A stretch of DNA of 64,000 bases from JAKPAM01 sp047601745 (GTDB lineage: Bacteria; Pseudomonadota; Gammaproteobacteria; Burkholderiales; Burkholderiaceae_E), in the NCBI GenBank assembly GCA_047601745.1, contig JASGIS010000001.1:992001-1056000 (forward strand). The letters run 5' to 3'. The notes beneath the pieces are model-generated. The model was given only the letters and a program-made list of their open reading frames with translations, made no database searches and had not been told where the DNA came from. Every line of letters starts with the position of its first letter. Position 1 is the first letter of the stretch. Below are positions 59,263-64,000 of the stretch, piece by piece. The position numbers and the translations under genes are program-made.

Positions 59263-60411
59263 TCAACCGAGCGCCCTGTACACCGCGTCGCGCAGGTCGA
59301 TCGTGTACTGCCCGGCCATCCCCTCGATCGCGGTATTGGTCATGCCGACGACCGTCAGCTCGCGCACCGGATCGACGAACCAGGTGTGGCCGTAGACGCC
59401 GCCCCAGCGCCAGGTGCCCGGCGATTGCGGCGTACCGGCGGCGGCCGGGTCCACCAGCACCGCGCCGCCGAAGCCGAAGCCCCAGCCGGGCCCCGCCAGG
59501 TCCAGCGGCAGATCGCCGGTCTGGTTGCGCATCATCTGTTCGGCCATCGACGGCGACACGACCGCGCCGCCGCCCTGCCGGATCGCCTCGAGCACGCGCA
59601 TCATGTCCGGACCCGTGCCGGCCATGCCGGCGCCGGCGCTCGGGAACGAACCCTCATCGAAGATCCGGTCCGGCGCGAACGCGATGCCCGCCAGTCCGGC
59701 GAACGGCACGACGTGCCGCGCTCCCATGCGCACCGCCCCCTGCGGCCCGTCGGCATAGGCGGCGGCCAGGCGGTCGCGGTCGCGCACGGCGAACGCGGTG
59801 TCCGGCATGCCCAGCGGATCGGTCACGTACTGCTGGACGACCTCGCCCAACGACTTGCCCGCCGCGCCGGCGAGCACGGCGCCCAGCACGTCGAGTCCGA
59901 CCGAATAGCGCCAGCGCGCGCCGGGCGGGTCGAGCAGCGGCACGCCGGCCAGGCGACGCAGGTTCTCTTCCATCGATCGTCCGGGCATGTCCAGGCCGTC
60001 CGAGACGCCAGCGCGGTGATAAGCGCCGTCGAGGGGCTCGATGAAGCCGTAGCCGAGCCCGCCGGTATGCGTCAGCAGGTGGCGCACGGTCAGCAGCGGC
60101 GTCGACCCGTCCTTCAGCTTCGGCGTGAACGCCGGCAGCCAGCGGGCCACCGGATCGTCGATCGACAAGCGGCCGCGTTCGATCATCGCCATCGCGGCCG
60201 CCGTCACGATCGGCTTCGTCAGCGACGCCAGCCGGAAGATCGTGTCGACGCGCATCGGCGCGCCGGCTTCGCGATCGGCCATGCCGGCGGCGCGCCGGTA
60301 CAGCGGCCGGCCTTCGAGATCGATCAGCACGACCGCGCCGACCAGGCGCCGGTCGGCGATCGCGCCGTCGATGACCGGGTCGACGAACGATGCGATGCGT
60401 TCTGCGTTCAT
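59263..60411 (-). CDS. Serine hydrolase of the class C beta-lactamase fold (EstB-like)
   Basis: The 382-residue protein has the SxxK nucleophile in ASLTK (Ser63, Lys66) and the second motif as YSV (RYSVGLDVLG) in place of the lactamase YxN, with the third region GVYGHTWFVDP in place of KTG. This pattern favours an esterase or peptidase over a beta-lactamase. There is no signal peptide, so it is cytoplasmic. It converges with the TonB receptor gene and lies 75 bases after the feruloyl-CoA synthetase gene, so it might hydrolyse esters of aromatic acids. Confidence 0.88.
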   Translation of the reverse strand: MNAERIASFVDPVIDGAIADRRLVGAVVLIDLEGRPLYRRAAGMADREAGAPMRVDTIFRLASLTKPIVTAAAMAMIERGRLSIDDPVARWLPAFTPKLKDGSTPLLTVRHLLTHTGGLGYGFIEPLDGAYHRAGVSDGLDMPGRSMEENLRRLAGVPLLDPPGARWRYSVGLDVLGAVLAGAAGKSLGEVVQQYVTDPLGMPDTAFAVRDRDRLAAAYADGPQGAVRMGARHVVPFAGLAGIAFAPDRIFDEGSFPSAGAGMAGTGPDMMRVLEAIRQGGGAVVSPSMAEQMMRNQTGDLPLDLAGPGWGFGFGGAVLVDPAAAGTPQSPGTWRWGGVYGHTWFVDPVRELTVVGMTNTAIEGMAGQYTIDLRDAVYRALG

Positions 60412-60486
60412 GATGGAGACGGGCGGCCGGCGGAGTTCGGCATGGCGGATCTGCTCACGGTGGGGACCGACGAAACGGGTACCAAT

Positions 60487-62349
60487 CTAACGGATGACGA
60501 TGACCTCGGGCCCCGGAGGTTCCGCATACAGTTGTTCGACCAGCGCCGCGCGCCGCTCGAGCGCTGCGCGCTGGTTGATGTAGCCCTTGTCGGTCAACTC
60601 GTTGCCGTCGATCGATGGGGGCTCGACCATCAGCAGCACGCGCCGGACCCGGGTGCTCGATCCGCCGCCTTCGGCATTGTGCCGCTTCAGGCCTTCGCGG
60701 ACGGTTTCGATGACGCGCGGGTGCGCGATCAGCGATTCGGTCGTCGCGTCGGGATCGTCGACCAGCCCGCGGCACGCGGCCAGGTTGATCCAGGCGAGCA
60801 GCCCGACGTACGGCCTGTCCTGGCCGGCGACCAGCGCGTCGTGGATCACCGGCGTGGCGGCGGAGATGCACGCGACACGCAACGACCCGACCTGCACGAA
60901 GGTGCCGGACGTCAGCTTGAAGTCCTCGACGACGCGGCCGGCGAACACCAGTCCCTGCGACGGATCGGCCGGATCGACGAACACGCCGGCATCGCCGATC
61001 TTGTAGAAGCCCTCGTCGTCGAACGCGGCGCGCGTCAGCTCGGGCTGGTTGTAATAACCGGGCGTGACGATCACGCCGCGCAGCCGCAGCTCGTACTTGG
61101 GACCGGTCGGCACCATCTTCAGTTCGACGCCGGGGAAAGGCAGGCCGATCAGGCCGACGCGTTCGGTCTCCCAGTGCGTCGACGTCGCGGTAGGCGCGGT
61201 CTCGGTGCAACCCCAGCCGGTCGTGAACACGAGCCGGTGACCGGCCCACTTGATGGCCAGCGCCTGCATCCGGTCGTACAGGTCGCTGGGCAGCGTCGCC
61301 CCGCCATAAGCGAGCACGTTCAACTGCCGGAAGAACGAGCGAGCCAGCTCGTCGTCCTTTTCGAGCGCCGTCGCCAGCACCGCGTAGCCGGCCGGCACGT
61401 TCGCGTAGTAGGTCGGCGAGACCTCGCGCAGGTTGCGCAGCGTCTCATCGAACAGGCCGGGCAACGGCCGTCCGTCGTCCAGATAGAACGTGCCCCCCTC
61501 GGCCAGCACCGCATGGAACATCGCGTTGCCGCCCATCGTGTGGTTCCACGGCAGCCAGTCGAGCACGACGGGCGCCGGATCGCCGGGCTGCGGCACGCAG
61601 GCCTGCTGGCCCATCCGGACGTTCGCGCACATCATCCGCTGCGTGTTGATCACCGCCTTGGGCATGCCGGTCGAGCCGGACGTGAACAGCAGCTTGCCGA
61701 CCGAATCGGGGCCGATCGTCGCCAGGCGGTTCGCGACCGCATCGGTGACCTTGGCCGCCGCCATCTGCTCATAAGCGATCTGGCGCACGCCGGCGGGCAG
61801 CTTGACGGGCCGCTCGACGAACACGACGGTCATGCCCTGCAGGTCGAGCGCGTCGAGCGCGCGCTGGAACGTCGGCCCGTCCTGAACGACGATCATGCCG
61901 GGCCGGATCAGCCCGAAGATGTAGCGCAGCTTCGCGTGGTCCTGGCTCATCAGCGAATACGCGGGCGACACCGGCGCTGCCGGTACGCCGGCCTGCATCG
62001 CCGCCTGCGTCAGCAGCGCGTGCTCGATGCTGTTGCCGCTGAGGATCGCGATCGGCTGATCGGCCGTCAGCCCGGTGTCGATGATCGCCTGCGTCAGCGC
62101 GTCGACGCGGCGCATCGCCTCGCCATAAGTGAGCTTGTCCCACTGGCGGTCCGGGCCGCGACGCTGCGCGAGCCAGACGTGATCGGGCCGCTGCTCGCTC
62201 CATTGCCGCAACAGCGCCGGAATGTGGCGCGCGTACGGTTCGAGCGGCAGGCGCGACTTCAGGACGACGACGCCGTCGGCGCGGCGCTCGACGTCGATGT
62301 CGCGCGGCATCCACGCGAGTTTCTTGAACGGGACATTGTGGATGTTCAT
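60487..62349 (-). CDS. Feruloyl-CoA synthetase (AMP-forming)
   Basis: This 620-residue adenylating enzyme activates hydroxycinnamic acids to CoA thioesters. The family A-motifs are KLLFTSGSTGMPKAVINTQRMM, GWGCTETAPTATST, GDAGVFVD and FAGRVVEDFKLTSGTFV. Lys588 in NELTDKGYINQRA is the usual acylation lysine. The motif LPWNHTMGGNAMFH is typical of feruloyl-CoA synthetases. Its start overlaps the stop of the binding-protein gene in ATGA, so uptake and activation of the aromatic acid appear coupled. The hydratase/aldolase and vanillin dehydrogenase are not in view. Confidence 0.85.
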   Translation of the reverse strand: MNIHNVPFKKLAWMPRDIDVERRADGVVVLKSRLPLEPYARHIPALLRQWSEQRPDHVWLAQRRGPDRQWDKLTYGEAMRRVDALTQAIIDTGLTADQPIAILSGNSIEHALLTQAAMQAGVPAAPVSPAYSLMSQDHAKLRYIFGLIRPGMIVVQDGPTFQRALDALDLQGMTVVFVERPVKLPAGVRQIAYEQMAAAKVTDAVANRLATIGPDSVGKLLFTSGSTGMPKAVINTQRMMCANVRMGQQACVPQPGDPAPVVLDWLPWNHTMGGNAMFHAVLAEGGTFYLDDGRPLPGLFDETLRNLREVSPTYYANVPAGYAVLATALEKDDELARSFFRQLNVLAYGGATLPSDLYDRMQALAIKWAGHRLVFTTGWGCTETAPTATSTHWETERVGLIGLPFPGVELKMVPTGPKYELRLRGVIVTPGYYNQPELTRAAFDDEGFYKIGDAGVFVDPADPSQGLVFAGRVVEDFKLTSGTFVQVGSLRVACISAATPVIHDALVAGQDRPYVGLLAWINLAACRGLVDDPDATTESLIAHPRVIETVREGLKRHNAEGGGSSTRVRRVLLMVEPPSIDGNELTDKGYINQRAALERRAALVEQLYAEPPGPEVIVIR

Positions 62350-63554
62350 GACGACGGAAACTCCCAGACCTTGCCGTTGAAACGCTGCAGCTTCATGTAC
62401 TCGACGACCCGAAAGTCCGTCGGACTCGTGTCGATGATGCTGCCGGGCAGCAACTCGTCGAGGCGCAGGTTCTTCAGGTTGGCCACCTGGCGCATCACGC
62501 TCTCGCGCGTCAGATCGTCGCCGCACTGCCTGAGCACCTGCTCGAGCGTCCTGGCCGCGGCGTAACCCATGATGTTCAGGCCGTCCTCGATCTTGCCGTC
62601 GGGCAGGTACTTCGTCATGAACGCCTTGAAGGTCCGGATCGCCGGATCGTCGGCCCACTGCGAATCCGACGGATCCTTGATGAAACCGGCCGTCTTGACG
62701 CCGATCGACTTGTCCAGGCCCGCCGGCGCCAGCGTCGCGCCGACCGATGCCGACCCGAGATGGATGAAGATCTCGGGCTTCCAGCCGAGCTCGCCGATCT
62801 TGCGGATCGCCTGCGAGGTCTGCTTCGCATACGCGAACAGCATCACGGTATCGGCCCCCGCGCTGCGCAGCGAGACGATCTGCGAATCGATCGTCGGATC
62901 GGTCGCCTGGAAGCTCTCGGCGCGAACCAGCATCGCGCCGGCCTTGTCGCCCAGCGCGTCCTTCAGGCTGTTCAGCATCTCTTTGCCGAAGTCGTCGTCC
63001 TGGAACAGCACGCCGATCTTCGCACCCGGGTTGGCCTGCATGATGCTTTGCGCGTAGAACGCGGCCTCGCCGCTGAGCGTCGGCTGCCAGCCGATCGTCC
63101 ACGGAAAATGCGCCGGATCGGCGAAACGCGACGATCCGGCCGCGATGAAGATCTGCGGCACCTTCTTCGCGTTCAGGTACTGGCGGATCGAGATGTTGAT
63201 CGGCGTGCCCAGGTTGCCGAAGATCAGCAGCACCTCGTCCTGCTCGACCAGCTTGCGCACCATCTCGACGGCCTTCGGCGGGCTGTAGCCGTCATCGACG
63301 CTGATGAACTCGATCTTGCGGCCGTTGATGCCGCCGCGCTCGTTGATCTGCTGGAAGAAAGCGGCCTCGACGCGGCCGAGCTGACCATAGGCCGAAGCCG
63401 GTCCGCTATAGGCGATGGTCTGCCCGATCCGGATGCTCGTGTCGCTGACGCCGGGCCCGTAGCGTTTCTGCGCGATCGCGGAGCGGCCGGCGAGCGCCGC
63501 CGCGCCGACGGCCGCCGATGCGCCGACGAGTCGACGCCGACGTGAATCGATCAT
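62346..63554 (-). CDS. Branched-chain-type ABC substrate-binding protein for aromatic acids
   Basis: The 402-residue periplasmic protein is of the Leu/Ile/Val-binding (type I) class. A twin-Arg signal RRRR starts the sequence (MIDSRRRRLVG), cut near SAIAQ. The fold is shown by IRIGQTIAYSGPASAYGQLG, INERGGINGRKIEFISVDDGYSPPKAVEMVRKL and KIGVLFQDDDFGKEML. ATG 63554 is chosen since GGAGGAG precedes it; an ATG 12 bases upstream lies within that site. Coupling to the feruloyl-CoA synthetase points to a hydroxycinnamate ligand. Permease and ATPase genes are absent. Confidence 0.88.
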   Translation of the reverse strand: MIDSRRRRLVGASAAVGAAALAGRSAIAQKRYGPGVSDTSIRIGQTIAYSGPASAYGQLGRVEAAFFQQINERGGINGRKIEFISVDDGYSPPKAVEMVRKLVEQDEVLLIFGNLGTPINISIRQYLNAKKVPQIFIAAGSSRFADPAHFPWTIGWQPTLSGEAAFYAQSIMQANPGAKIGVLFQDDDFGKEMLNSLKDALGDKAGAMLVRAESFQATDPTIDSQIVSLRSAGADTVMLFAYAKQTSQAIRKIGELGWKPEIFIHLGSASVGATLAPAGLDKSIGVKTAGFIKDPSDSQWADDPAIRTFKAFMTKYLPDGKIEDGLNIMGYAAARTLEQVLRQCGDDLTRESVMRQVANLKNLRLDELLPGSIIDTSPTDFRVVEYMKLQRFNGKVWEFPSS

Positions 63555-63678
63555 GTGCTCCTCCATTGTCCTTATGCTTCGATGCCGGGACGGTAGCCGA
63601 TGCCCGTCCCGCCGGGCTGGGAATCATTGAATGAACCCCCGCGCCGCAGCGATGATCGATTGTACGATACGCAAAATA

Positions 63679-63693
63679 CCGTCCAGCGGACGG
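63679..63693. promoter_or_regulatory. Inverted repeat in the divergent promoter region
   Basis: CCGTCC-AGC-GGACGG at 63679-63693 is a perfect 6-bp inverted repeat between the binding-protein and phosphotransferase genes, which run apart. It could be an operator shared by both or chance. Confidence 0.35.
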
Positions 63694-63769
63694 GGACGCG
63701 ATCGTTGCGCGCGGGCGCGGCCCGCATCGGTCCGGCGCGCGGACCAGAACAGGAGACCCTTCGACGCCG

Positions 63770-64000
63770 ATGGAGACCATCGACAGCCTGACGCGACAAC
63801 TGGATCGACTCGCCCCTCGCCTGGCCGGCGGCCCCGCGCGCGTGACCGGACTGCGCAGGCTCTCGGGCGGCGCCAGCCAGCAGACCTGGTCGTTCGACAT
63901 CGAACCCGAATCGGCGTCGCCGCGCATCGAGGCGATCATGCGGCGCGGCCCGGCCGGCGGCCGGCAGCGGCGCACGTCGGCCAATGCGGGGCTCGAAACC
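63770..64000 (+). CDS. Phosphotransferase (aminoglycoside-type kinase fold), N-terminal part
   Basis: Only the first 77 residues are in the window. The sequence METIDSLTRQLDRLAPRL, then VTGLRRLSGGASQQTWSFDIE and AIMRRGPAG, resembles the start of the APH-like kinases that accompany acyl-CoA dehydrogenases in degradation of acyl or aromatic compounds. AGGAG lies at 63751-63755, somewhat far from the ATG. It runs divergently from the feruloyl genes. Confidence 0.75.
   Translation, partial: METIDSLTRQLDRLAPRLAGGPARVTGLRRLSGGASQQTWSFDIEPESASPRIEAIMRRGPAGGRQRRTSANAGLET

Noticed and set aside
59263..60411. A beta-lactamase conferring antibiotic resistance
   Set aside because: No signal peptide, and the YxN and KTG motifs are altered; the pattern fits an EstB-like esterase.

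Overview
This 64 kb window is very GC-rich and densely coded. It looks like the chromosome of a betaproteobacterium, most likely of the order Burkholderiales. Signs are the tricarboxylate-transport (Bug) binding proteins, the type-3 GshA with GshB beside a mannose-type PTS EIIA, HPr and EI, DUF1840, UbiK, MetX-MetW, a TorF-type porin next to GlnK-AmtB, and a selenocysteine formate dehydrogenase. I see no insertion sequences, phage genes or CRISPR arrays. Both edges cut a gene. The only open frame broken by a stop (fdnG) is explained by selenocysteine.

Layout. 1-2.5 kb: end of a Bug receptor, a hemerythrin-like protein, a transglutaminase-like protein. 2.7-6.8 kb: amino-acid synthesis on the minus strand, with leuA behind a leucine-rich leader peptide and metX-metW behind a SAM-II riboswitch and terminator. 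7-12 kb: a PQQ membrane dehydrogenase, a DapA-like aldolase and an unknown protein. 12-14.3 kb: minCDE. 14.4-19.3 kb: gshA-gshB-EIIA-HPr-EI on the minus strand. 19.5-22.4 kb: porin-glnK-amtB behind a sigma-54 promoter and two NtrC boxes. 22.5-29.3 kb: ubiK, comM, a binding protein with a nucleoside deaminase, a CoA-transferase-family racemase and small genes. 29.5-39.9 kb: a selenium block, fdnGHI-fdhE, selA-selB and tRNA-Sec. 40-45.4 kb: an SDR dehydrogenase, a Bug receptor and a single-chain biotin-dependent acyl-CoA carboxylase. 45.5-48 kb: an OmpW-like protein, a lipoprotein and an exported SurE. 48.3-56.6 kb: a seven-gene sulfate-ester operon (GntR regulator, ABC importer, sulfatase, formylglycine-generating enzyme, SulP). 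57-64 kb: a TonB receptor, a beta-lactamase-fold hydrolase, a feruloyl-CoA synthetase with its binding protein, and the start of a phosphotransferase.

How the parts work together. The selenium block carries its UGA-containing client, the maturation factor FdhE and all selenocysteine insertion genes except selD. The sulfate-ester operon pairs an importer with a cytoplasmic sulfatase, the enzyme that activates it and a SulP transporter for sulfate. Its binding protein has a C-terminal extension that looks NosL-like, the most unusual protein architecture here. Methionine, leucine and nitrogen genes each show a readable control element.

A second theme is short tandem repeats next to genes (14-bp, 15-bp, 6-bp and 7/8-bp units). 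In three cases the gene-proximal unit contains the stop codon. One tract changes its unit stepwise through seven variants.
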